A DNA stretch of 64,000 nucleotides from a virus. This document shows, one piece after another, positions 30,902 through 40,259 of the stretch. The notes under the pieces are model-generated. The model had not been told where the DNA came from. It saw only the letters and a list, made by a program, of their open reading frames with translations, and did no database searches. The first letter of the stretch is position 1. Each line of letters opens with the position of its first letter. Location of the stretch: IMG/VR virus record IMGVR_UViG_3300020470_006081, positions 1 to 64,000 of that record; one strand, written 5' to 3'. Made by a program: the position numbers and the translations under genes.

Positions 30902-31697
30902 AATTTTCCTCAATTATACGCTTGGTTAAATAATATGATCCTTTAGGAGAGGCATTTCTTTCATACCAACCAATGCACTCGTTTGACATGTATTCCCATT
31001 TATCTTTGCTACATTCTAACACAATTCTAGGAGCGTCTTCAGGCTTTTCAGCAAAAAGAAAATGTTTATCTTTTTCTAGTTTTTCATAATACTGGGTTGA
31101 CACACCAGGAGTAAAAATTGGTACCGTTCCTAGGCCAATTAACTCCATATCTCTCAAGCACTTTGGGCCAACGCCTGGGAGACATAAACCAAATTTAAAC
31201 TCAGACAAAGTCTGTAAATATTTTTCATGATCAAAAAGTCTTTGATTAGCATAGCCCATCCAAAAAAAATCAATATTTTTAGACCAGTCTGCTAATCTTT
31301 TTGGTGTCGTATAACTACCAATAAAAATGCTTCCCCCAGGCCGGCCATAATAGCTGTTTATGCCTTTATGAACAATTTTTGCATGTTTTTTAGGATGTTT
31401 TGGCCAAAATGTCCAAGAAAAACTGTTTTCTTCTTCTAGTACAGCATTTGCCCAAAGAGCCATTTTCCAGTTTAAATTTTCGTGCAATTTATCTAAAATT
31501 GGATTATCATATAACATAATATCCCCAATTTCATTTACCCATGGTCTTGCTTCAGGATATAGAGTTTCATTTTTATAATTTCCACTTCCAGCAGGCCCTG
31601 GTATGACTTCACAATACCCTGCTTCTTCCCACATATCTATAAGCTCTCTAAAAGAGCTTCCGTCATGACCTCCAACTGTTGGCTTAATTATTTTCAT
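30885..31697 (-). CDS. Exostosin-like glycosyltransferase, divergent
   Basis: 270 residues. The C-terminal part carries FKFGLCLPGVGPKCLRDMEL followed by IGLGTVPIFTPGV, a variant of the exostosin region (sequence of a glycine-rich donor loop, then E-L-G/A-GxxPI). The N-terminal half is less typical (GGHDGSSFRELIDMWEEAGY). The same motif style occurs in the neighbouring 326-aa gene, so the two may be paralogs working in sequence on one glycan. Overlaps both neighbours by 14-17 bases. Confidence 0.6.
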   Translation of the reverse strand: MKIIKPTVGGHDGSSFRELIDMWEEAGYCEVIPGPAGSGNYKNETLYPEARPWVNEIGDIMLYDNPILDKLHENLNWKMALWANAVLEEENSFSWTFWPKHPKKHAKIVHKGINSYYGRPGGSIFIGSYTTPKRLADWSKNIDFFWMGYANQRLFDHEKYLQTLSEFKFGLCLPGVGPKCLRDMELIGLGTVPIFTPGVSTQYYEKLEKDKHFLFAEKPEDAPRIVLECSKDKWEYMSNECIGWYERNASPKGSYYLTKRIIEENYDKKI

Positions 31698-32265
31698 AAT
31701 ATTTCCTTATATTCTCTTCCCACCCTTGTTTTGTATTCCAACCATGGATCCATTGTCTAGGATGATCATCAGGTAGGCCAGATTCATCATCATAAGTATT
31801 TTTAAATAAGAGTGATTTTTCTTGTGTAAGATTCAAAATTTTATCATGTTTGATAGGATCAAATATCCATAAGTTTTTAATATTTTTAGTATTTTGTGCT
31901 GCACGTACAACTTCTTGATGCACTTGTATATGGTGCGGATGGCCATATTCACCATTAGGGCCATGTGTTAAAATATTGCTCCAATTTTTACTTTTTATTT
32001 TGTTTAATATAGGTGTATAAATATCTCCTATAATATTACGATAATAACCAGTATCTACAAATTCTAACATTTCTGTATTCGCAGATAAATAAGAACTGAC
32101 TTTATCTAAAAATATTGGTATTCTAAAAAGGCTCTGATAATCCGGGCGCACTATGCAGAGTATATCCCACTGCTCTTTTTCTTTAAGAAGCTTTTCGCCA
32201 GCCCAAATTAATTCGTCGTCTGCATGCGCAACAATCAATAAATTTTTTGTGTTTTTAAATTTCAT
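31684..32265 (-). CDS. PIG-L/LmbE-family sugar N-deacetylase
   Basis: 193 residues, a little short for the family. The metal site is obvious: IVAHADDELIWAGE (residues 11-24, H14, D16-D17) and GPNGEYGHPHHIQVH around residue 105. In this family His, Asp and the second His bind zinc and remove the acetyl group from N-acetylglucosamine in glycans or lipids. Within the cluster it would expose an amino sugar for further modification. Four-base overlap with the methyltransferase-like gene. Confidence 0.87.
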   Translation of the reverse strand: MKFKNTKNLLIVAHADDELIWAGEKLLKEKEQWDILCIVRPDYQSLFRIPIFLDKVSSYLSANTEMLEFVDTGYYRNIIGDIYTPILNKIKSKNWSNILTHGPNGEYGHPHHIQVHQEVVRAAQNTKNIKNLWIFDPIKHDKILNLTQEKSLLFKNTYDDESGLPDDHPRQWIHGWNTKQGWEENIRKYYENN

Positions 32266-32831
32266 TTTTTACGCAAGAACCTTATATCCCATATAGTACC
32301 GTATACTGGACACTGTATAACCTCAACAGGCTGATAGTTAGAAAATTTGCTAGACACAAAGTTTGGCGCGATAAACTTCTCTAAGTTAATTTGATATTCT
32401 GGATCTTGCTCAATACGATCAGAGTGCAATATATACAATCCATCTTTTTTTAAAAGTCTAATAATATTTTTAATATATTTTTCTTGCTCTAATTGGTTAA
32501 ATTTTGTACCATTCCAACCTAGTACTCCAATGTCAAATATTATATCAAACTTAGAAATACTATCTGGATATTTATCAGCGCATTCTTGCATTGTGCAAAA
32601 ATAAAAACCATCATTTGTTTTAGATTTTTTAAAAGGATCTAGCTGCCAATATTCTACTAAATCATTGTTGATTAGTTGCGGACAAATAGAGTTATAATCT
32701 TCAACACCAATATCTAGAATTCTAGGCTCTTCTTTATCTTGCAAGAAAATACCAGCTTCTTTATAAACGTTTTTTAAAAATTTTCTATCTGTTACGTTAT
32801 TCCACCAGGTTATACTCATCTGCAAGCCCAC
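32262..32831 (-). CDS. Probable SAM-dependent methyltransferase (class I)
   Basis: 189 residues. The core runs PRILDIGVEDYNS (motif I region, although the usual GxGxG is degenerate), FDIIFDIGVLGW (motif II/post-I strand) and a helix-strand KNIIRLLKKDGLYILHSDRI typical of motif IV and the late core of small methyltransferases. Substrate unknown. Given its neighbours it probably methylates a sugar or end group of the phage glycan. Degenerate motif I keeps confidence moderate. Confidence 0.6.
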   Translation of the reverse strand: MGLQMSITWWNNVTDRKFLKNVYKEAGIFLQDKEEPRILDIGVEDYNSICPQLINNDLVEYWQLDPFKKSKTNDGFYFCTMQECADKYPDSISKFDIIFDIGVLGWNGTKFNQLEQEKYIKNIIRLLKKDGLYILHSDRIEQDPEYQINLEKFIAPNFVSSKFSNYQPVEVIQCPVYGTIWDIRFLRKK

Positions 32832-33565
32832 TTCATATTAGAAATTTTATTATACCATATTAAGGGTGAGTCTATAATCATAGACTTATTATAATAAAAA
32901 AGTGTATCCATGCAGAAATCATAATCATAGGAGACATCCATATTCCATTCCCAATTAATTTTTTCTAAAACTTCTTTTTTTATTGCAGTACTGCCTCCAG
33001 TAATTGACCAACCAAAACCACTACCATATGGTAAAGAATTTCCGGCTGGGCCATATACTTTTCTAGGTCTATTTTGTCTTATTCTTTTATCTTGTTCTAC
33101 ATTCAAAAAATCAGAAAAGTAAAGAGAAAATAAATCACTAGAATTTTTGCTCCTCACAGAATCAATTTTAATTTGATTGAATTCTTGTGCAAAAGTAAAA
33201 CTATGATTTAAGTGTAATATGTTTTCATTTTTAAAAAAATGTTTTATAATTTCAATTCTTTGAGGGTGAGGAATATCATCTGAATCTTGATAAATTATTA
33301 TTTCATTTTTTGCAGACCTACTACCAAAACCTCGATTAGGACCTTCTGGTACAGTCATATTATGTGAAACAATGTTTACGGTATCAAAAGAATTTTCATA
33401 TTTATTTTGTAAATTACAAATTGCATCGACGTCCATTAAGTGGCCATTAGAAATAGATATTATAACCTCATCCGGACGAACAGTGCCAGCAGCATAATGC
33501 TTCAATATACAGTCTACATAATGAAAATGATTATTAGTTGATGGAATAACTAGACTAGTTTTCAT
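32816..33565 (-). CDS. Glycosyltransferase family 2-like
   Basis: 249 residues. Begins TSLVIPSTNNHFHYVDCILK, the usual beta-strand/helix of GT2 enzymes, followed by NRGFGSRSAKNEIIIYQDSD with a D-S-D (DXD-type) motif at the end of the strand and DIPHPQRIEII. GT2 enzymes are inverting, single-domain GT-A transferases. Overlaps the methyltransferase start by 16 bases. Confidence 0.82.
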   Translation of the reverse strand: MKTSLVIPSTNNHFHYVDCILKHYAAGTVRPDEVIISISNGHLMDVDAICNLQNKYENSFDTVNIVSHNMTVPEGPNRGFGSRSAKNEIIIYQDSDDIPHPQRIEIIKHFFKNENILHLNHSFTFAQEFNQIKIDSVRSKNSSDLFSLYFSDFLNVEQDKRIRQNRPRKVYGPAGNSLPYGSGFGWSITGGSTAIKKEVLEKINWEWNMDVSYDYDFCMDTLFYYNKSMIIDSPLIWYNKISNMKWACR

Positions 33566-33566
33566 T

Positions 33567-34343
33567 TTATTGATATCCTTCCGTAACTGGATATGGTAGA
33601 TTACGATTTATATTTTTGTGATACTTTAGTGTAAGAGGGTGAAAAATATTTCCACATATTACAGCCCATGGAATTGGATATATCGATCTTGCTCCAGTCT
33701 CTGGATTTATATGACCATATGAATCCCTAGGCCAAGAGCCTGGATTAGCTTTTAATTCTTTTAAATAACCATTCATTTTTTCGTTTAAACCATCCCACCA
33801 GTCTTGTGTCAAAGGGGAGTTCTTACGACATATAAATGCTCCATTTCCTATTAGTAATCTCCAATTTGCTCTTATGTGAGTTGAAGACCAAGCATCTTCA
33901 GACATATTTAAAGTAAAGTCTCTACAAAACTTTGATTTTTCTGGATTTAAACGACAATTTTCTAAACGTGCAACATCGCTGACTTCTTTTTCTCCGTATC
34001 CTATAGCATATAAATCTTTATTCTCTATAATTGCGTTAAAATATTTTGACCAAGGTTCGTCAGTAGCTTTAATATCACTATACCCACCGCCATAATGATG
34101 AAGAAAATAACATTTGAGATAATCACCTTTTTGTATTTCAGATAAATATTGATATCCTTCATGCAAGTTAGGAAGATTGTCAATTTGCTCATGTGTAATT
34201 AATCGAACATCGCAATCTTCATTTACTTCACAAAATTTGTCATATGATTCTTTTCTATTTTTAGACATTTTATTTTTTCCTGTCCAAAACATCCAAATAG
34301 TTTTTTTCTGTAAATAATCTTTTTCTTGGTCTAACACACTCAT
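33567..34343 (-). CDS. Glycosyltransferase, capsular polysaccharide-type (GT32-like) with altered DXD
   Basis: 258 residues. KKTIWMFWTGKNKMSKNR and CYFLHHYGGGYSDIKATDEP (about 78-97) mark the sugar-transferase family. Where most members have a D-x-D after the glycine run, this protein shows S-D90-I-K92, so the second acidic residue is lysine, with D95 nearby. Such variants occur in the family, so this need not mean inactivity. It lies one base from the GT2-like gene. Confidence 0.72.
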   Translation of the reverse strand: MSVLDQEKDYLQKKTIWMFWTGKNKMSKNRKESYDKFCEVNEDCDVRLITHEQIDNLPNLHEGYQYLSEIQKGDYLKCYFLHHYGGGYSDIKATDEPWSKYFNAIIENKDLYAIGYGEKEVSDVARLENCRLNPEKSKFCRDFTLNMSEDAWSSTHIRANWRLLIGNGAFICRKNSPLTQDWWDGLNEKMNGYLKELKANPGSWPRDSYGHINPETGARSIYPIPWAVICGNIFHPLTLKYHKNINRNLPYPVTEGYQ

Positions 34344-34999
34344 CCTAATACTCTCTTTAAAATCTCTTTATGTTCTAACACTGTATTTTCGTTTTCGTCA
34401 AATATTTGACCTACAAATTCATAATTTTCTCTAGCAATTGGAAATGGCTTTCTTTCAAAAAATTCATCATGAACACAAGAGTTATCTTTTACGATGGGAT
34501 ATATAATTTCCTTTAAAAAGTTTTGATCAACTTGCCAAAAATCACCTTTTTTATAATTTTGTATTAGATTTTTCATATTGTTAAGAAAATTATTTTTTAC
34601 TCCCCACATACCACCCAATATCTCAGTTGCATGATGCGGGTGGTCTCTCATAATGTGAAAATCTTTCTCGCTTGCTAGCCATTGATCAACAGCTTTTTTT
34701 TCTCTATACGTTAAGCGGCTATCAGTATCACGAGATATCATTGCATATACATTTTGATCTGATGCTGCGTAAAAACGCCAAAACATCCCAGTCCAGTCGC
34801 CAGGCTCATTCATTATAATAATCTCTGTGTTATCAAACTTTACTATATTTTCTATAATAGAAATAGGCACAGATTTACCAATATAAAACCTGCATATCCA
34901 TTCAGGAAAAATTTCTTTTGCTAACTGTATATTTTTCAAAGCGCCCACAGTATATTTCGGACTGTCTCCCCATAAACTAAAACATATAACTTTTTTCAT
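34340..34999 (-). CDS. Glycosyltransferase-like protein (GT-A)
   Basis: 219 residues. Begins VICFSLWGDSPKYTVGALKN and contains VYAMISRDTDSRLTYREKKA around residue 107, a DxD-type motif (RDTDSR). These features match small GT-A-like transferases common in marine phages. It overlaps both neighbours by four bases. Donor and acceptor cannot be read from the sequence. Confidence 0.68.
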   Translation of the reverse strand: MKKVICFSLWGDSPKYTVGALKNIQLAKEIFPEWICRFYIGKSVPISIIENIVKFDNTEIIIMNEPGDWTGMFWRFYAASDQNVYAMISRDTDSRLTYREKKAVDQWLASEKDFHIMRDHPHHATEILGGMWGVKNNFLNNMKNLIQNYKKGDFWQVDQNFLKEIIYPIVKDNSCVHDEFFERKPFPIARENYEFVGQIFDENENTVLEHKEILKRVLG

Positions 35000-36624
35000 T
35001 GTGAAAAATAATCCTTAAAGTTGTCTGTCACGGACTTGCCAAATATATCAGTATAATTCCAAAAAATTGATTTCTCTTCTAGATATTTTTTATTTTGAGT
35101 TTCGTGGTTTGTTGATAGCCCTTTAGGATTGTGGTAATACAATCCATAAATTCCGTCAACTTTTAAAAATTTTGATCCGTTTTGTACTGATCTTAGCCAC
35201 ATATCCCAATCGCCGGCTGATTTTAATTTTTCATTAAATAATCCAATATTTTTATGCATTGAGCGACGCCATAAAGGCATGCAGCCGGGAAGGCACTTTA
35301 TCATGGCCTGTTTAGAAAAATTAGCTACGGGATACACATTGTACTGAGAGGAATTTTCAGAAAACTTCTCATTTGGCTTGTGTGTTACGTAGCATTCAGA
35401 ATATACTAAATCAACGTCTGGATTATTGCTTAGATGATGTAGCAGTATTTCTATTTGTTGTTTTGACCTGCAATCGTCTAAATTAGCATTTGTTAAAAAT
35501 TCGCCGGATGATTTTTCAATAGCAATATTCCAGCAACCATATATACCTGGATCGTAATCTAGCTTTTGATAAATAATATTTGAAAATGACTCCATGTATT
35601 TTTTAACAACAGAACATTCATTGCCAGGAGAATTAGCATTTATTATTATAAGTTCACAATCAGAAAAAATAGTTTGTGAAGTTATGTTTTTGAGAAATTC
35701 TTCAATATGATCATCTCCTTTGTAGAGGGAAGTTATGATAGATACCTTTGGGTTTTTTGCCTTCTTTAGTTGCCAATATACGTTTTCTTCGTTAAAAATA
35801 TTCTCCACAGAATCAACTATATCTTCTTTTTTTTGACGCATAAAATCAATCAATTCTTGACCTTTTAATTTAAACCAGGGTTCACTGCTGGCGCCAAGTC
35901 TAGAATTAGTGTGTACTTCTACATCCATCATACGTGCCTCGACTGCAACCCTAGACAAAGTTTCAGGCGTTTTAGGTAAAAAAACAAATTTTTTGTTTTC
36001 TGATAGTTTTTTTAAAAACTGGTGATAATCATTAGATTTAATAAGATTATATTTTTGTTTTATTGAATTACAATATTCTATAGCGCCGAAAGTATTTTTG
36101 TGTTGTATCGGAGAATCCATAATAGAAAAACAATTCTTTTTGTCAACAAGGCGTAAACTCTCTAATAAGCTTAGTATTTCTTCCGACCAAATATTACCAC
36201 CTACATTTTTAATATTATCAATGTTGATGTTTCTGGCAACTATACTAGAGTGAAGAGCACTCTGACAATAAACTGCTTTAGCGTTTTTATAGAAGCTTTC
36301 GTTAATTTTTGCTAAGTTTGGAGCCTTATAATCATTATAAAGAGCAGGATTTCTAGATTTGAGATATTTGTGGTCGTGTTCATATATAATATATGATAGG
36401 TTCTGAAGTTTCTTTATTACAACTGCAGAAAGCTGAACAAAATTACCAATAATAAAATTATAATTGGAGTGGGCCTCAATAAAATTGACATCGACATCAA
36501 TTGATTTTTTTTCTATTATATTATGCCCGCGCTCTCTCAAGGATTCAATTAAATATTGATTATTTAATTCACCGCCACCATTGATCTCGTTAGAGAAAAA
36601 ATCGGCTATGAAAACAAATCTCAT
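34996..36624 (-). CDS. Two-domain glycosyltransferase (GT-B-like half fused to GT2)
   Basis: 542 residues. The N-terminal half has a GT-B-like opening (FIADFFSNEINGGGELNNQY followed by LIESLRERGH) and a second Rossmann-like part with ENKKFVFLPKTPETLSRVAV and ARMMDVEVHTN. From about residue 292 a GT2 domain begins: KVSIITSLYKGDDHIEEFLK, GEFLTNANLDDCRS (a DXD-type region, DD) and a late QNGSKFLKVDGIYGLYYHN. A fusion of two transferases would add two residues in succession. It overlaps both neighbours by four bases. Confidence 0.78.
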   Translation of the reverse strand: MRFVFIADFFSNEINGGGELNNQYLIESLRERGHNIIEKKSIDVDVNFIEAHSNYNFIIGNFVQLSAVVIKKLQNLSYIIYEHDHKYLKSRNPALYNDYKAPNLAKINESFYKNAKAVYCQSALHSSIVARNINIDNIKNVGGNIWSEEILSLLESLRLVDKKNCFSIMDSPIQHKNTFGAIEYCNSIKQKYNLIKSNDYHQFLKKLSENKKFVFLPKTPETLSRVAVEARMMDVEVHTNSRLGASSEPWFKLKGQELIDFMRQKKEDIVDSVENIFNEENVYWQLKKAKNPKVSIITSLYKGDDHIEEFLKNITSQTIFSDCELIIINANSPGNECSVVKKYMESFSNIIYQKLDYDPGIYGCWNIAIEKSSGEFLTNANLDDCRSKQQIEILLHHLSNNPDVDLVYSECYVTHKPNEKFSENSSQYNVYPVANFSKQAMIKCLPGCMPLWRRSMHKNIGLFNEKLKSAGDWDMWLRSVQNGSKFLKVDGIYGLYYHNPKGLSTNHETQNKKYLEEKSIFWNYTDIFGKSVTDNFKDYFSQ

Positions 36625-37868
36625 CCATATACCTCTACCTTTTGCTCCTCAGTAGAATCAGTATTTAGACCTAAAAGATCAATAAATTGATTATAGATTT
36701 TTTGTTCTTCAAATTCATCGCAAATCCATTTTTGTAGTTCTTTAGAGCGCTTTTTAAAACGACCATGATCTTTATAAATTTCTCTCATTGCAGTTTTTGT
36801 AGAGCCCTCTTCTGGAAATGCCCATAAGGAATCTTCCGGTACAACACCCTCCCAGACGGCAGCTTTTTGCACTGGTTGCAGCGTATAGGTTATTCTACCA
36901 AACATATGCTTCTTTTTAATATTGCCGTTCTTTTGCTTAACAGGCTTATAAAGAAAATCCAAATGTCCACTCCAATCGGTTGCAGCAATTGGCAACCCAT
37001 AATAAGCTGCTTCGTAAAGAGGTAAGCCAAATCCTTCACCGTGTGCAGTAGAAACAATAGCTTTAATCTTTGGGTGTGTATACAGGCCTGCCATTTCATG
37101 ATCAGAAAGATATCCGTGAAGAAGATATATCTTACACTTTCTTCCAGAATATCTAGCTAATAAATTTTTAAAATTATTAATTGTAGTAACTCTATCGATG
37201 AGCGAGTTTTTAGCAATATTGCCTTTTATTACAAGACCGACATCTGGATTATCTCCAAATTCTTCTACAAAACATCTTATAAGATGCTCTGCATTTTTTC
37301 TAGGTGATAGTTGTGCAACAGTAAGAAAATTAAATTTAGTCGTTAGATTTAAATCTAATTTTACAGGGTCAAATTTTCTAACAGGATACGTAATGTATTC
37401 AACCGGAGTTTCTACTTTTAAAGAAAATTGTTCACCAGTCTGCTCGTTCACAGCTTCATATTCAGTATTCTCGAAAACTTGCTTAGAGTGTTGGCTAATT
37501 GTAATAATCTTATCCATCAGGAAAGACTTCTCAACCCACTGCGGGGCAATTCTAGTAGTCTCAATGCCGGCAGTAATCCCAATATTAACTGGTGCTAATT
37601 TTTCCCACTCGTTAGGAATGGTTACCTGTAATGAAACATCGAATTGGCCTCCGGAAGAAGTGTAATGAATTGTTTTTTGTAGTGCATTATCAATCCATTG
37701 TCTTTCTTCATTATCTTGCCATAGCCAACTAGTTTGCCCCCAGTTGAGTGGATGAATAAAAACATCAAATATATCTTCTTTTGTACGTAGCGCTCTCAAG
37801 ACAGTTCTTGCATGATGGCCATAGCCAGTTTGTGTTAAAAGCGGCCCTTTAAGTAAAACTTTTATCAT
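36621..37868 (-). CDS. Glycosyltransferase family 4 (GT-B)
   Basis: 415 residues. N-terminal GPLLTQTGYGHHARTVLRAL and a C-terminal donor domain FNFLTVAQLSPRKNAEHLIR, then STAHGEGFGLPLYEAAYYGL with the EGFGLPxxEA motif (E-x7-E), the GT4 nucleotide-sugar signature. These retaining transferases act at the cytoplasmic face of the membrane. Four-base overlap with the downstream two-domain enzyme. Confidence 0.87.
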   Translation of the reverse strand: MIKVLLKGPLLTQTGYGHHARTVLRALRTKEDIFDVFIHPLNWGQTSWLWQDNEERQWIDNALQKTIHYTSSGGQFDVSLQVTIPNEWEKLAPVNIGITAGIETTRIAPQWVEKSFLMDKIITISQHSKQVFENTEYEAVNEQTGEQFSLKVETPVEYITYPVRKFDPVKLDLNLTTKFNFLTVAQLSPRKNAEHLIRCFVEEFGDNPDVGLVIKGNIAKNSLIDRVTTINNFKNLLARYSGRKCKIYLLHGYLSDHEMAGLYTHPKIKAIVSTAHGEGFGLPLYEAAYYGLPIAATDWSGHLDFLYKPVKQKNGNIKKKHMFGRITYTLQPVQKAAVWEGVVPEDSLWAFPEEGSTKTAMREIYKDHGRFKKRSKELQKWICDEFEEQKIYNQFIDLLGLNTDSTEEQKVEVYG

Positions 37869-37869
37869 T

Positions 37870-39123
37870 TTATAATTCCTCTAATTGCCAAGTCTTATAT
37901 CCAGTTCTAGTTTCCCAAGAACCATATTTTTCATGTATTTCAGTCAATAAAGATTGCCATTTTTCACTGTATTTATCAAATCCATAATTTTCCTGTACAT
38001 GAGCAAGCCCTAGCTTAGCCATTTCATCGCGTTCAGCATGAGACATATTGTAAAGTTTTTCTAAAGCTGATATAAAATCTTCTTTACTAACTCTATCCTC
38101 ATAAATATAAGGAATATCTTGTGACCCTATGACAGCTTTAGCTGTCGGCTCTAGACCAACACCAAACCAATTTTCACCATCAGTTACTTGCTCTTGCAGA
38201 CCACCTGTCATATTAACAATAACTGGCGTACCACAGAACAAAGATTCTAAGGTAGCTAGACCAAAACCTTCGGCATCAGAAATATTAACAGTTACATCAG
38301 AAGCGTTGTAAATTGCCGCTAATTCTGGAAAATCAACTTTTTGAGTTGAGAACTGTACCTCTCCATTTTCCAACCCAAGCTTATTAATTATAGAAATTAA
38401 ATTTGGTCCGTTAGTATCATTAGGATCAGTATGCATAACTAATTTTGCATTTTCATGACCCACTCTATCTAAAAATTCTTTAAACCAAAAAATCAAAGTG
38501 CCTGGGTGTTTTCTCCTTGCATTTCGATTATTCCAAAAAACAACAAATTTATCTTCAGAAACTCCCATTTTGTTACGTAGCTCTCTTTTTTGGTCTCTAT
38601 CAATGGGCTTAAAATGGTTTGTGTTAACAGTATGTGGCAGGTAATGAGACTCAACATCTGGCGCAACTTTTTGCACAATATCGTAAGTTAACTTAGAAAT
38701 ACATGCTACTACATCACATGAATCATACCAAATCTTATTAAAATCCGGATAAGGATAATTATCCCACACATGGTAATATACCATTGGAATCAAGGATCTA
38801 ATTTCATCCTCTATTTCCCATAGCCATGGGAAAAACCTTGGATCAGTCATAAACCATAACATGTCTGGTCTTTCAGTGCGAATAATTGATCGTACAGCTT
38901 CTTGCGTGCCGTAGCCATCTACGGGATATATAACTAAATCATCTCCCCATTGATCCAATTTTTGAGGGGAGTAATCTTTATGTTTTATTGCTCCACCAAA
39001 ACATATAAAACTAAATTTTCCTGTTTTCAATAGAGGTTCGATCATATATCTTGTCTGCACACCAACTCCTGATGGAGAAAAAGGATGATCTGCAATAACA
39101 AAGATCTTTATTTTTTCTTTCAT
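37870..39123 (-). CDS. Glycosyltransferase family 4 (GT-B)
   Basis: 417 residues. IFVIADHPFSPSGVGVQTRY at the N-terminus, SDVTVNISDAEGFGLATLES and LFCGTPVIVNMTGGLQEQV at the donor site, showing the E-x7-E GT4 motif. It is the first gene of the sugar cluster in transcription order, following a four-gene block that ends at the nuclease. Likely partner of the next GT4 gene on one glycan. Confidence 0.86.
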   Translation of the reverse strand: MKEKIKIFVIADHPFSPSGVGVQTRYMIEPLLKTGKFSFICFGGAIKHKDYSPQKLDQWGDDLVIYPVDGYGTQEAVRSIIRTERPDMLWFMTDPRFFPWLWEIEDEIRSLIPMVYYHVWDNYPYPDFNKIWYDSCDVVACISKLTYDIVQKVAPDVESHYLPHTVNTNHFKPIDRDQKRELRNKMGVSEDKFVVFWNNRNARRKHPGTLIFWFKEFLDRVGHENAKLVMHTDPNDTNGPNLISIINKLGLENGEVQFSTQKVDFPELAAIYNASDVTVNISDAEGFGLATLESLFCGTPVIVNMTGGLQEQVTDGENWFGVGLEPTAKAVIGSQDIPYIYEDRVSKEDFISALEKLYNMSHAERDEMAKLGLAHVQENYGFDKYSEKWQSLLTEIHEKYGSWETRTGYKTWQLEEL

Positions 39124-39125
39124 TT

Positions 39126-39905
39126 TTACCTACAATGTTTTGTTTTATAAAACTCACAACCAAAACCTGAAGTGCAGGATAGTCGATTTTTTATAAAGTT
39201 CTTATTTTCAATATTATAAACAGCTTTTGACAATAATTTAAGTGAATTTTGTATTTTTTTAGATCCACTGGTCGTACGAAAAATTTCAACTTTATTACTT
39301 TTAGCTGTTCTTTTTAAAAGAGCAAAATAAGTTTCAATATTTTTTGGATCGATGCCATGCTTTATAGCAAAAAAGTTTTTATAAAGAGCAAGTTGATAGT
39401 TGGTAATTTTTTCATTTTTTCGTTTTGTATCCCAGCCCCAAGAACATGTTTTCCAATCAATAACATGATATTTTCCATCTGAGGTTTTTAACACCAAATC
39501 AACATAGCCTTTAAACTTTAAGTTAGTGTTTTCAAGATCTTCCATCAAGCTTTCTTCAACCGATACAACATCAAAAGAATCAAAATATTTTTTTACTGCA
39601 GGAAATATAAAATCAATTAAATTATTTCCCTGGCCTCTCATAGAATTTATAAGTTCTTTTTTTAATTCTACATTTGATTTCTTAAGAAGAGACAGTTCTT
39701 CTAAAAATTTTTCTTCAAATAGAGAGGAATAATTTTGTTTTTTCTTGTCTGTTAATACTCTCTCACAAACGTAATGCATTGCAGTACCAAAAGCAGTATG
39801 TTCGTTTCCTACAAACTTTTTGATATTGTCAATATAAACTAGCTTATGTTTAAAAGCACACTCATTCCATATTTTCATCTCTGAAAACGATATGTGTTTT
39901 CTCAT
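39126..39905 (-). CDS. PD-(D/E)XK nuclease, RecB/Cas4-type, probable Fe-S
   Basis: 259 residues. The nuclease core includes FGTAMHYVCERVL, YVDLVLKTSDGKYHVIDWKT (D then D-x-K, the PD-(D/E)XK pair) and the QxxxY-like NYQLALYKNFF. An early cysteine (NECAFKHK, about residue 16) and three late ones (C-x5-C-x7-C in SCTSGFGCEFYKTKHCR) fit the four-cysteine iron-sulfur arrangement of Cas4/AddB-type exonucleases. Likely role: DNA end processing, recombination or host DNA degradation. Four-base overlap with the small basic gene upstream. Confidence 0.85.
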   Translation of the reverse strand: MRKHISFSEMKIWNECAFKHKLVYIDNIKKFVGNEHTAFGTAMHYVCERVLTDKKKQNYSSLFEEKFLEELSLLKKSNVELKKELINSMRGQGNNLIDFIFPAVKKYFDSFDVVSVEESLMEDLENTNLKFKGYVDLVLKTSDGKYHVIDWKTCSWGWDTKRKNEKITNYQLALYKNFFAIKHGIDPKNIETYFALLKRTAKSNKVEIFRTTSGSKKIQNSLKLLSKAVYNIENKNFIKNRLSCTSGFGCEFYKTKHCR

Positions 39906-40246
39906 TTTTTTACACTAGTTTTCTTAGTGCGAGGTGCAGCTGACTTTTTAGTAGTTTTTTTAACCTCTGCTTTAGACTGCGTAACCGGTGGGCTTTTCTG
40001 CAATAATTGGAAGGTCCAAGATCCTGTACAATTTGAATCATAAAAGCTGTCTAATTTAACATGCATATTTGAAATTAAATTTCCCAGAGTATGTGTGTCT
40101 GGAACAGAATAATTTTCTTTTAACAACTTTATTACATCATCATATTTAAAGATTCTTCTCTCTTCACTAGCTTTTTTTCTAGAAGGAATATCAACATCTA
40201 CTGTTACAGTGTTGTTTTCCAAATCTTCTTTAAATTTAAAATTCAT
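39902..40246 (-). CDS. Small hypothetical protein with lysine-rich C-terminus
   Basis: 114 residues from ATG at 40244-40246, chosen because AGGAG stands six bases upstream. A longer frame would start on TTG and contain that ribosome site. The core (RRIFKYDDVIKLLKENYSV, then LGNLISNMHVKLDSF) is followed by a tail rich in K, P and T (KKTTKKSAAPRTKKTSVKK) that should bind nucleic acid. It sits just upstream of the nuclease and may be its DNA-binding partner, which is inference only. Confidence 0.6.
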   Translation of the reverse strand: MNFKFKEDLENNTVTVDVDIPSRKKASEERRIFKYDDVIKLLKENYSVPDTHTLGNLISNMHVKLDSFYDSNCTGSWTFQLLQKSPPVTQSKAEVKKTTKKSAAPRTKKTSVKK

Positions 40247-40259
40247 ATTTTTCTCCTGT

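Noticed and set aside
30902-30913. Longer start for the exostosin-like gene
   Set aside because: It would use TTG and contain the GAGG ribosome site used for the ATG at 30899-30901.
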